Assembly (NCBI RefSeq): GCF_009865135.1
Contig: NZ_WWGH01000001.1
Location: 2,790,001-2,854,000, forward strand
Reading direction: 5' to 3'
Origin: Streptomyces sp. SID8374
Lineage (GTDB): Bacteria; Actinomycetota; Actinomycetes; Streptomycetales; Streptomycetaceae
Length of the DNA: 64,000 nt
Shown here piece after piece: positions 34,473 through 42,197 of the stretch. Made by a program: the position numbers and the translations under genes. The stretch's first letter is position 1. Each line of letters opens with the position of its first letter. The notes under the pieces are model-generated. The model was not told the DNA's origin, searched no databases, and was given only the letters and a program-made list of their open reading frames with translations.

Positions 34473-37103
34473 TCAGAGCAGACCGTCCCACATCTGCTCC
34501 AGCAGCACCGACCACCAGCTCTCCGGCGACGCCAGCGCCGCCGGATCCAGCGCCACCAGCTGTGCCTGGAAATCGACGGTCCACCGACCCGCCTGCTCCG
34601 GGGTCAGCCCGAAGCGGAGCCGCCACATCCGGCCCAGCAGCGCCATCGACCGCACGAACTCCGGCAGCCCCGTGTTGACGAACTGCGGCGGAACCGACTG
34701 CCCGCCCGGACCCGCCTCCACCGGCACGGCCACGATGTTCGCCGTCCCGTACTGGACACAGATCGCGCGCCCGAAGTCCGTACCCATCACCAGGTACGAC
34801 CCCGCGTCCGGCGCCGCCTGCACCTGCCGCTGTGCCGCCAGCTCGCCCAGCGTCGGCACCACCGGCTGCCCCGGCTGCGCCCAGAAGAACGGCCCGAAAT
34901 CGGCGGGCAGCCCCGCCCAGACAAGGGTCCGCGCCACGATCTCCGGGACACCCTGGCGCGACACCGCGCGCTGGTCGAACCGCAGGATTCCCTGCGGGCC
35001 GAACGCCTGGAGCAGCTCCTCGGCCACCGCCTCCGGCGGCAGCGCGGGCGCGGGCGGCAGCTGCGGCAGCGGCGCCCGCACCGGGGCCGGCCGCGCCGGA
35101 CCGTCCGCCACCTGGTGCAGCTCGCCCTGGTGGGTGAGCAGATGCTGCATGCCCTGCTGGCGGCTCGCGTGATCGGTGCCGTACGGCGCCACGCTGGTGA
35201 TCCGCACCTGCGGCCAGGTCTCCCGGATCATCCGGGCGCAGTACCCGCCCGGCAGCTCGCAGGATTCCAGCTCCGTGTGCAGCTCGATCACCTGCTGCGG
35301 CGGCACGTTCATCGCCCGCAGCTCGTGCAGCATCTGCCACTCGGGGTGCGGGGTGCCCGGCGCCGAACGCCGGATCAGCTGCTGCTCACTGCCGTCCGGC
35401 GCCCGGAACCGCAGCACCGCCTGGTACCCCGGGCCCACGGTCGGCAGACCGCTGGGCTGCTGCGGATAGCCGTACGCCGGGGGCGGCGGCGGGGTGTGCG
35501 GACCGGGCTGATGCCCCTGCGGTACGGGGCCGGGGGCGCCGCCCTGCGGAGCACCGGGCGGAGGTCCGGGAGGGCCGGGCGGACCCGGGACCGGGATCGG
35601 GCCGGAGTTCGCGAACATCGTCTCCGCGTGGTGCACCCCGCCGGGGGGCGGCGTGGAGCCGGGCGGAGGACCGGGGGGCCCGGGAGGGCCGGGGGGCTGC
35701 GGTGCGCCGGGCACACCGGGAGGGCCCGGGGGCAGCGGGGCGCCCGGGGTGCCGGGAGGGCCCGGCGGGCGGGGCGCGCCCGGGGACGGGACGCCCGCGC
35801 CGATGCTGCTCCCGTCGGCGAGCATCGTCGCCGCGTGGTGGACCCCGCCGCCCGGAGGGGGCGTGGAGCCCGGCGGCGGGCCGGGAGGAGCGGGCGGCTG
35901 CGGGGCGCCGGGCGGGCCGGGCGGCGGGGTGGCACCGGGCGGGCCGAGCTGGGAGACGAGCTGCGTCGGGATGTACCCGCCCGCCGGAGCGCCGGGCGCA
36001 CCCGGGCCCGAGGGCGGCGGCGTCGCGCCGGGGCGTACGCCGGGGATGCCGGGCGCACCGGGCGGCGGCGGGGGCGTCGAACCCGCCCCACGCGAACCGC
36101 GCGGCGGCACCACGGCCTTGCTGGTGGCCGCGTCCGCGATGTCACCGGCGCCCTGGGATGCCTGCGCACCCGAGGGGCCTTGGTCGGGCTTGAGCGTGGG
36201 GGCCACCTGCGTACGCGGCAGCTGGCTGCCGCCCGACATCAGCGCGGTGGGCGCCTCCGCCGACACCACCGGCGGCGGGGCCTCCTCGTCGTCCGTCCCC
36301 GACAGCGGCGGCGCGAACACCGTCGCGGGGAGCGGAACGGCCCCGTCGTCGGAGTCGGAGGAGTTGGTGTCCGTACCCGCCCACGGGGTCGCGTCGGCGG
36401 GCACGCCGTCGTTGGCGGTCGGCTCGTAGGCCGCCCCGCCCGCGCTGCCGCCTGCGGCGGGCCAGGAGGGGGAAGGGGTGGGGTCGGCCGGGGGCGGCGT
36501 TGCGCCCGCGGGCTCGTCGGCGGGGGTGGGCGCGGATCCGGTCGACATGGATCCGGCCGGCGTCGGCGTCGGCGTCGGCGTGGACGGTGACGCGGATCCG
36601 GTGGGGGTGGAGGTGGAATCGGAATCGGAAGTGGGAGTGGGAGCAGAGCCGGAAGCAGCCTCAGCCGCGGCCGCGTCCGCCGCTTCCTCCGCTGCCCGCC
36701 GCTCGGCCCGGTGGTCCGGGATCCCCAGCTTGTCCGCCGCCTCCTGGAGCCACTCCGGCGGCGTCAGCAGGAACGACGTCTGGTTCAGGTCCACCCGTTG
36801 CGGGGGCTCCGGCGCGGGGGCCGGCGCACCGGCCGGGGTCCCGTACTCCTCCTCGTACCGCCGGATCACCTCACCCACCGGCAGCCCCGGCCACAACGTC
36901 GCCTCACCGCTGTCCCGGGCGATGACCAGCCGCTGACGGCCGCCGTCCGAGACGGGGCCCTCCGCGCGGTCCTCGGCCCACACCACGAAACCCAGCTCGA
37001 ACTCACGGACCCGGACCTCACGGTGCTGGTACGCGGGCACGTCACCGTTGACCCACTCGTCCGCCCGCTCCTGCGCCTGCGCGAAAGTCACCACCGCGCT
37101 CAC
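34473..37103 (-). CDS. Imm35 - deaminase-like - SUKH-4 multidomain protein
   Basis: The 876-residue protein combines polymorphic-toxin-system domains. Residues ~5-90 resemble the YrhB/Imm35 immunity fold (RVREFELGFVVWAEDRAEG, LPVGEVIRRYEEEYG). Residues ~100-555 are a Pro/Gly/Ser/Thr linker that twice repeats GGVHHAxTM after STPPPGG. Residues ~560-660 resemble a nucleic-acid deaminase-type fold with HTE (~609-611), C615 and PGGYC (C622). Residues ~690-870 resemble SUKH-4 (LPADFGPFFWAQPG, YLVMGTDFGRAICVQYGTA). GTG 37103 overlaps the upstream stop (GTGA). No secretion signal is seen, so it probably acts inside the cell. Whether the deaminase fold is catalytic is uncertain. Confidence 0.8.
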   Translation of the reverse strand: MSAVVTFAQAQERADEWVNGDVPAYQHREVRVREFELGFVVWAEDRAEGPVSDGGRQRLVIARDSGEATLWPGLPVGEVIRRYEEEYGTPAGAPAPAPEPPQRVDLNQTSFLLTPPEWLQEAADKLGIPDHRAERRAAEEAADAAAAEAASGSAPTPTSDSDSTSTPTGSASPSTPTPTPTPAGSMSTGSAPTPADEPAGATPPPADPTPSPSWPAAGGSAGGAAYEPTANDGVPADATPWAGTDTNSSDSDDGAVPLPATVFAPPLSGTDDEEAPPPVVSAEAPTALMSGGSQLPRTQVAPTLKPDQGPSGAQASQGAGDIADAATSKAVVPPRGSRGAGSTPPPPPGAPGIPGVRPGATPPPSGPGAPGAPAGGYIPTQLVSQLGPPGATPPPGPPGAPQPPAPPGPPPGSTPPPGGGVHHAATMLADGSSIGAGVPSPGAPRPPGPPGTPGAPLPPGPPGVPGAPQPPGPPGPPGPPPGSTPPPGGVHHAETMFANSGPIPVPGPPGPPGPPPGAPQGGAPGPVPQGHQPGPHTPPPPPAYGYPQQPSGLPTVGPGYQAVLRFRAPDGSEQQLIRRSAPGTPHPEWQMLHELRAMNVPPQQVIELHTELESCELPGGYCARMIRETWPQVRITSVAPYGTDHASRQQGMQHLLTHQGELHQVADGPARPAPVRAPLPQLPPAPALPPEAVAEELLQAFGPQGILRFDQRAVSRQGVPEIVARTLVWAGLPADFGPFFWAQPGQPVVPTLGELAAQRQVQAAPDAGSYLVMGTDFGRAICVQYGTANIVAVPVEAGPGGQSVPPQFVNTGLPEFVRSMALLGRMWRLRFGLTPEQAGRWTVDFQAQLVALDPAALASPESWWSVLLEQMWDGLL

Positions 37104-38077
37104 CCCTCCACCGGGACGGCGCGCGCGAAGCCGCCGTCCACCATCAGGTTCGCCACCGTCTCCAGCTCCGGCGGGTTGCCCGCCAGCCGCTGGAGGAAGG
37201 CGTCGAAGTCCGCACCGCAGGGCAGCAGCAGCCGCTCCACGCGCTCCTGCACGCTCCAGCCGTCCTGGTCACGGGCATCGTCGTACGGGCAGAACCACAC
37301 CGAACCGACGTCCTGCCCGCGCACCTTCACGGCCAGGATCCCGCCCTGGACGAAGGCGACGCCCAGGTAGTCCTTGGTGAAGTGGTCCCGCAGACACTTG
37401 TTCACGTACACCAGGTCGTTGACGGCCGCCTCGTCACGCACCGTGAAGAACGGCTGGTCCACCAGCAGCCCCAACTCGGCGTCCAGCGCGGCCCCCACGG
37501 GGGCCGAACCGCCCGCCGCCTTGAGGAAGGAACGGTAGGCGCCGGGCAGCCGGTAGCCGAGGTCCTCCTCGACGCCCTGGATCTGCTGCTCGCTCACCGC
37601 GACCGCGCCCTTGGGCAGCCGGAAATGCGCGGGGCGGGTCTCCTGCAACGGGCGCGTACCGCGCCGGTTCTGGTCCACCTCGGTCGTCGCCAGACCCCCG
37701 TGGTGACGCAGCAGCGCCTTCACCTCGACCGGCACCAGCTCCATCCGCCGGCCGCCCGCCACGTGGTGCCAGGTCCAGCCGTGCGGCGTCGCCACCGCGG
37801 GAATCGTGTCCCACAGCTCATGGCCGGCCGCCGCCATCGCGGCGTTCGCCGACACGTAGTCGGTCAGCCGCAGCTCGTCGACACCGAACCCCTGCGGGGG
37901 GTCGGCGATCTCGGCGGCGGCCCGCGCGTACGGCGAGAAATCCGGATGGCCGCTCTCGCCCACGCGCACACCTCTGGGGTGGCGGGACGCCCGGACCGGG
38001 TCCGGGAAGTGCACGACCTGACCGGCATAGGCCGCGTTCGGTGGCGCGGCTTGCTGCCCGAGCCGACCTGTCGTCAT
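37100..38077 (-). CDS. WHH-type HNH nuclease-like / SUKH (SMI1-KNR4) fusion
   Basis: The 325-residue protein joins a toxin-like and an immunity-like domain in one chain. Residues ~40-135 match the WHH/SHH branch of HNH/Endo VII nucleases (HPDFSPYARA; LTDYVSANAAMAAAG; GWTWHHV at ~100-106; VPVEVKALLRHHGGLA). Residues ~160-305 match SUKH-1/SMI1-KNR4 (EEDLGYRLPGAYRSFLKAAG, DYLGVAFVQGGILAVKVRG). In polymorphic toxin systems these lie on separate proteins, so self-inhibition in cis is plausible. ATG 38077 has AGGGGG upstream; the longer frame from GTG 38113 has none. It is co-transcribed with the following multidomain gene. Confidence 0.8.
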   Translation of the reverse strand: MTTGRLGQQAAPPNAAYAGQVVHFPDPVRASRHPRGVRVGESGHPDFSPYARAAAEIADPPQGFGVDELRLTDYVSANAAMAAAGHELWDTIPAVATPHGWTWHHVAGGRRMELVPVEVKALLRHHGGLATTEVDQNRRGTRPLQETRPAHFRLPKGAVAVSEQQIQGVEEDLGYRLPGAYRSFLKAAGGSAPVGAALDAELGLLVDQPFFTVRDEAAVNDLVYVNKCLRDHFTKDYLGVAFVQGGILAVKVRGQDVGSVWFCPYDDARDQDGWSVQERVERLLLPCGADFDAFLQRLAGNPPELETVANLMVDGGFARAVPVEG

Positions 38078-38313
38078 GGCGGTTGCCCCCTGCTGCGTCT
38101 GGTGGTTCCGCACAGCCTAAGCGGTGGGGCAACAGGGGGTCCCGCCCCGTCGGTTCCGTCACGAACGGTCACATTCGCGTGACGGTGAGGCGGCAGTCTC
38201 GCACCTTCCGGCGACACGCGCGCGCGTTTCGCCGACCCAGCTTCCCCACGACGCGGCACATTTGGCAGGCTGTCCCCGCAACTCGGGGGATTGCAGGGAG
38301 GGACGACCGCACC

Positions 38314-38847
38314 ATGCATTCAGTACAAACAGTCACAAATGGAACATCAGGGGACCCGCGACTCAACTGGAGCAGCACCGAGACCAGCCGCACGCCTCAC
38401 CTGCTCCACCGCCGCGACGGGATCCTCCCCGCCGTGGCCGCCGCGCTGTCCGTACGCGGAGAGACGCTCACCTGCACCGCCGGCAAGGGGGACCAGCCGC
38501 CGGCCCTGCACCCGCTCGTCCAGGACTTCCTCGACACCCTCACCAGCGGCCAGCGCGAACGCTTCACCGGCCGCTGCCCCGAGGCCATACTGCTCTCCCG
38601 GCAGCTCACCGCCACCGAGAGCGGCCGCTCCAAACGCGCCCAGCGAAAACCCCTGACCAACGGGGAAGCCCGCCGCGCGCTCAAACACTCCCGGCTCACC
38701 GCCCGCCGCATCCGCGAGGACGGCGACCCGCTGCACGGCAGCTACGCACCACCGTGCCGATCCTGTTCGGCGCTCCTCTCCCACTTCGGCGTACGCCCCG
38801 TCGACCTCACCACCACCGGCGCCGCGACCACCGCCGAGAAGGGCTGA
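38314..38847 (+). CDS. YwqJ-related deaminase family protein
   Basis: The 177-residue protein matches YwqJ-type deaminases: LHPLVQDFLDTLTSGQRERF, GRCPEAILLSRQL with C88-x-E90, and GSYAPPCRSCSALLSHFGV with C148 and C151. Three cysteines would hold zinc and the glutamate would be the proton shuttle, so it may be catalytically competent on a nucleobase. No leader, trafficking domain or RHS repeats precede it, so it is not a classical secreted toxin. The next gene, ten bases on, encodes a SUKH-3 immunity-like protein. ATG 38314 has GGGAGGG upstream. It is divergent from the WHH-SUKH operon. Confidence 0.85.
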   Translation: MHSVQTVTNGTSGDPRLNWSSTETSRTPHLLHRRDGILPAVAAALSVRGETLTCTAGKGDQPPALHPLVQDFLDTLTSGQRERFTGRCPEAILLSRQLTATESGRSKRAQRKPLTNGEARRALKHSRLTARRIREDGDPLHGSYAPPCRSCSALLSHFGVRPVDLTTTGAATTAEKG

Positions 38848-38857
38848 CCGCCCACCG

Positions 38858-39379
38858 ATGCACGACCAGCAGCCGCACCTTCCGCAGCAGCACACCTCCA
38901 CCCGTTTCCCCGTCGCCGTCGACGCCGCCCTCCGCGAGGCGGGGTGGCAGCCCGGGCGCTGGGACATCCGGCAGGCCGAGGAGTGGGCCGACGCCCTGCG
39001 CGCCCACACCTCGCCCGCCGGGCACCGGCACGCGGTGTTCCCGGCGGCGGTGGAGGCCTGGGCGGAGTTCGGGGCCCTGCACATCACGGCGACCGCGCCC
39101 GGCCGGCAGATCGCGCCCGCCGCCGTCCGCATAGACCCGCTGCACGGGCTGCACCTCGCCCGGACGCTGGGCGACCTGGGGCGCGCCCTGGAGACGGAGG
39201 TGGCCCCGCTGGGGGCGGAGGGCGAGGAGCAGGCGGTCCTCGCGATCGACACCGTGGGGCGGGTGTACAGCATCGATCACACGGGGGACTGGTTCCTGGG
39301 CCAGGACATCGACGAGGCGCTGGCCACGCTGATCACGGGCACACAGCCGGCCCGCCTGACCAGCGCGTCGGGGGCGTGA
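38858..39379 (+). CDS. SUKH-3 domain immunity-like protein
   Basis: The 173-residue protein matches SUKH-3: RFPVAVDAALREAGWQPGRW, VFPAAVEAWAEFGALHITA, RIDPLHGLHLARTLGDLGRA and DRVYSID-like VGRVYSIDHTGDWFLGQDID. SUKH proteins bind and neutralise nuclease or deaminase toxins. The gene starts ten bases after the YwqJ deaminase stop, so this pair has the toxin-then-immunity order. It ends before a repeat-rich convergent spacer. Confidence 0.88.
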   Translation: MHDQQPHLPQQHTSTRFPVAVDAALREAGWQPGRWDIRQAEEWADALRAHTSPAGHRHAVFPAAVEAWAEFGALHITATAPGRQIAPAAVRIDPLHGLHLARTLGDLGRALETEVAPLGAEGEEQAVLAIDTVGRVYSIDHTGDWFLGQDIDEALATLITGTQPARLTSASGA

Positions 39380-39390
39380 GCCATTTAAGG

Positions 39391-39432
39391 CCCGGGGGGC
39401 GGCCACTTCAGCCCGGGGGGCGGCCACTTCAG
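39391..39432. repeat. 21-bp perfect tandem duplication
   Basis: CCCGGGGGGCGGCCACTTCAG occurs at 39391-39411 and again at 39412-39432, just after the SUKH-3 stop. The second copy runs into a shortened copy of the streptomycete repeat described next. Confidence 0.85.
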
Positions 39433-39450
39433 CCCGTCCGGCGTTTCCCC

Positions 39451-39579
39451 TTCAGCCCGTCCGGCGTTTGAGGACGGAAGCCTTGCTGTGGGGAGCGGCA
39501 ACTCTTGCGTGTCCAGGCATGTGAGGGTGCCGGTTCGTCCCGAGCGACGGTTCCGTCCTCAAACGCCGGACGGGCTGAA
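39451..39579. repeat. Long inverted repeat made of a common Streptomyces palindromic unit
   Basis: Two perfect 28-bp arms (39451-39478 and 39552-39579) share the core CAGCCCGTCCGGCGTTTGAG in opposite orientation; a partial third copy is at 39429-39446. I recognise this unit as one scattered between genes in many streptomycete genomes. It lies between convergent genes (SUKH-3 and histidine kinase), so the paired arms could fold as a bidirectional terminator. Confidence 0.8.
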
Positions 39580-39632
39580 ATTGCCGGGCCCCGTCGGGCC
39601 CCGCCTCACGCGCCGGACAGGCTGGACGTGGT

Positions 39633-40967
39633 TCAGGCCCCCGATGGGCCGGAGGTGTCCGGTAGCACCGCTGAGACGCGGAAGCCGCCCGCGTCCGTGG
39701 GGCCGGACACGAACACACCCCCCAGCCCCAGCACCCGCTCCCGCATCCCCACCAACCCGTTCCCCCCACTCGGCAGCCCCGCATCCGCCACCGCCGCGTC
39801 CGAAGGACCGTTCTCCACCTGCATCGCGACCTCGGCCCCCCGATGCGCCAGCCGCACCCACGTCTTCGCACCCGCCGCATGCTTGTGCACGTTCGTCAGT
39901 GCCTCCTGCACCACCCGGAACGCCGTCTGCTCCACCTCCGGTGCGTACGGACGCAGCTCGCCGTCCACCGACAGCTCCACCACCATCCCCGCCTGCCGCG
40001 ACTGCGCCACCAGCGCCTCCAGCTCGCTCAGCCGGGGCCCGTCCTCCGACGCCGCCGCAGCGACCGCCGCAGCCGCCTGCGCCACCGACGCCAACGGAAC
40101 CGCACCGCCGCCCGCAGCGGCGGGCGCGATCAACGCGTCCCCGCTCCGCAGCACGCCGAGCATCTCCCGCAGCTCCGTCAGCGCCTGCCGACCCATGTCC
40201 CCCACCAGCGCCGCGTTCCGCACCGCCTTCGCCGGGTCCTTCGGGGCGACGGCCTGGAGCGCCGCGGCGTGGACCACCATCAGGCTCACCCGGTGGGCCA
40301 CCACGTCATGCATCTCCCGCGCGATCCGGGTCCGCTCCTCCGTACGCGCCCACTCGGCCCGCTCCTCCGCCCGGTCCGCCAGCAGCGACAGCTCCCGCTC
40401 CAGCGAGTCCGCCCGCTCCCGCAGGCTCTCCATCAGACGGCGCCGCGCCCCTATGTAGAGGCCGAACAGCACGGAGGGGGCCGTCAGCCCGACCGACATG
40501 AAGATCGACACGACGGGCACGTACCAGTCGCCCGGCCCGAAATCGGCCTGCTCGGCGACGCTCTGGCGCAGTCGTACGTAGGTGACGATGAACGTCCCCA
40601 CCAGCGACATCCCCGCCAGGACGACGGTGATCCGGCGCGGCACCTCGGACGCGGCCAGGGTGTACAGGCCCACCAGGGCCATCAGGAAGCCCATCTCGGC
40701 GGGCGTCGTCGCGATCGACACCAGCACCACGGCGATCGGCCACCGCCGGCGCACCAGCAGCACGGAGCCCGCGAGCAGCCCGAACACCACGCCCAGCGAC
40801 GCCGGCAGCCCGGCGTTCCCGGCGAAATCAACCCCCTCCAGGCCACACTCCAGCGCCGATACCAGCGCCAGTCCCACGTCCAGGGCGACACTGCGTCGCC
40901 GTTCCCACCACCAGTAGCCGCGGGTGGTCGATCCCGCCGCCTCCCGGTCTGCCCCCGTTGCGGTCAT
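39633..40967 (-). CDS. Sensor histidine kinase, NarL/DesK-type (orphan)
   Basis: The 444-residue membrane kinase has about five or six N-terminal helices (up to ~170: LPASLGVVFGLLAGSVLLV, VVLAGMSLVGTFIVTYV, IFMSVGLTAPSVLFGLYIG). A coiled linker (ESLRERADSLERELSLLADR) precedes the HisKA_3 box IAREMHDVVAHRVSLMVVHA with the phospho-His. The ATPase has EALTNVHKHAAGAK and NGLVGMRERVLGLGG. Such kinases normally have a LuxR-type partner next door; none adjoins it here. Its signal is unknown. Confidence 0.92.
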   Translation of the reverse strand: MTATGADREAAGSTTRGYWWWERRRSVALDVGLALVSALECGLEGVDFAGNAGLPASLGVVFGLLAGSVLLVRRRWPIAVVLVSIATTPAEMGFLMALVGLYTLAASEVPRRITVVLAGMSLVGTFIVTYVRLRQSVAEQADFGPGDWYVPVVSIFMSVGLTAPSVLFGLYIGARRRLMESLRERADSLERELSLLADRAEERAEWARTEERTRIAREMHDVVAHRVSLMVVHAAALQAVAPKDPAKAVRNAALVGDMGRQALTELREMLGVLRSGDALIAPAAAGGGAVPLASVAQAAAAVAAAASEDGPRLSELEALVAQSRQAGMVVELSVDGELRPYAPEVEQTAFRVVQEALTNVHKHAAGAKTWVRLAHRGAEVAMQVENGPSDAAVADAGLPSGGNGLVGMRERVLGLGGVFVSGPTDAGGFRVSAVLPDTSGPSGA

Positions 40968-41123
40968 GGCATCCAGCCTACGGGCGGTCGCATCTCATTT
41001 TCCGGTGACCGGCAACAGCACGTTCCGCGTTCGAACGAGCACGAAACACACGCCGATCGCCTGAAATGGCGAATCGACCGTGTTTTCGACGCGAGCGTCC
41101 GCATACCGGACGACGCTCTCCGT

Positions 41124-42017
41124 ATGACAGAGACCACAAGCAAGTACGCCGATTTCGAGGGCCTCCGCGCCCAGGCGGTGGCGCTGCGGCGGGAGGGGCT
41201 CAGCCGCCGCCAGATCCGCGACCGCCTCCACGTCGACAACAACGACATCCTCAACCGCCTCCTCCAGGGCGAGCCCGCCCCGGAGTGGACGAAGCGGCCC
41301 CGCGCCAAGGACGACGTACGGGCGAAGGCCAGGGAGCTGCGCCTCCAGGGCATGACGTACGACCAGATCCAGGTGGAGCTGGGGTGCTCCAAGGGGTCGA
41401 TCTCGCTCTGGGTGCGGGATCTGCCGAAGCCTGAGCGGAGCCGTAGCGCCATCGAACAGGCGCGCCTTGCGGGGCGTATGCGCTGGGACCACGAACTGGC
41501 GGTGCGCGACGCCGAGCGGCAGCGGACGAAAGCGGCCGCCCGGAACGAGACCGTGGCCATGTCGGACCAGGAGCTCTTCTACACCGGCGTCGCCCTGTAC
41601 TGGGCGGAGGGGGGCAAGGACAAGGTCTACGACCGGCGGGAGAACGTCACGTTCATCAACAGCGACCCGGGCGTCATAGCCGTCTACCTGGCGTGGCTGG
41701 ATCTGCTGGAGGTGGGGCGGGACCGCCTCTCCTACCGGGTCATGATCCATGAGACGGCCGATGTCCCCGCGGCCGAGCTCTACTGGGCCGACCTGGTCGG
41801 CATCGAGGTGTCCGACCTCCGGAAGACCACCCTCAAGAAGCACAATCCGAGGACCGTTCGGAAGAATGTGGGCGAGGCCTACCGGGGGTGCCTGGTGATC
41901 CGCGTGGCCAAGGGCGCCACCCTCTACCGCCGGATCGAAGGGTGGTGGTCGGGGATCGCCGAAGGGGCCACCTCCCGGCTCGAGGAGGGTGATCGACCCG
42001 GTAGGGTTGAGGCGTGA
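41124..42017 (+). CDS. HTH domain protein (resolvase-type HTH), unknown role
   Basis: The 297-residue protein has two helix-turn-helix-like segments at the N-terminus (LSRRQIRDRLHVDNNDILNR and MTYDQIQVELGCSKGSISLW) and a C-terminal domain (ELFYTGVALYWAEGGKDK, NVTFINSDPGVIAVYLAWL, GCLVIRVAKGATLYRRIEGW). I know similar proteins upstream of streptomycete tRNA-Gln/glmU but no function; the C-terminal part recalls homing-endonuclease-like or phage-associated folds. ATG 41124 has no strong ribosome site. Its TGA (42015-42017) directly touches the first base of the tRNA gene. Confidence 0.85.
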   Translation: MTETTSKYADFEGLRAQAVALRREGLSRRQIRDRLHVDNNDILNRLLQGEPAPEWTKRPRAKDDVRAKARELRLQGMTYDQIQVELGCSKGSISLWVRDLPKPERSRSAIEQARLAGRMRWDHELAVRDAERQRTKAAARNETVAMSDQELFYTGVALYWAEGGKDKVYDRRENVTFINSDPGVIAVYLAWLDLLEVGRDRLSYRVMIHETADVPAAELYWADLVGIEVSDLRKTTLKKHNPRTVRKNVGEAYRGCLVIRVAKGATLYRRIEGWWSGIAEGATSRLEEGDRPGRVEA

Positions 42018-42089
42018 TCCGCCGTGGGGTAGCGGCATCCCGCAGGCCTTTGGAGCCTTGAGACGCTGGTTCGAATCCAGCCGGCGGAG
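42018..42089 (+). tRNA. tRNA-Gln (anticodon UUG)
   Basis: The cloverleaf folds by eye. The seven-base acceptor arms TCCGCCG (42018-42024) and CGGCGGA (42082-42088) pair perfectly, with discriminator G at 42089. The T arm is GCTGG-TTCGAAT-CCAGC (42065-42081). The D stem is GGG/CCC. The anticodon loop CTTTGGA gives TTG. The outer pair of the anticodon stem is a C-T mismatch. CCA is not encoded. The -10-like TAGGGT at 42002-42007 is inside the preceding gene. Confidence 0.9.
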
Positions 42090-42197
42090 CTCACGCATCG
42101 GGCCCCGACCACACCGGTCGGGGCCCGCCCCCGTTTCCACCGGAAACACCCCCGGTATCCTGCGGATGACCACCACCCGAAGCCGAAGGGCACATCC

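Noticed and set aside
42018..42089. tRNA-Gln as an integration site for a mobile element
   Set aside because: No integrase and no second copy of the tRNA 3' end seen on either side; flanks are core genes.
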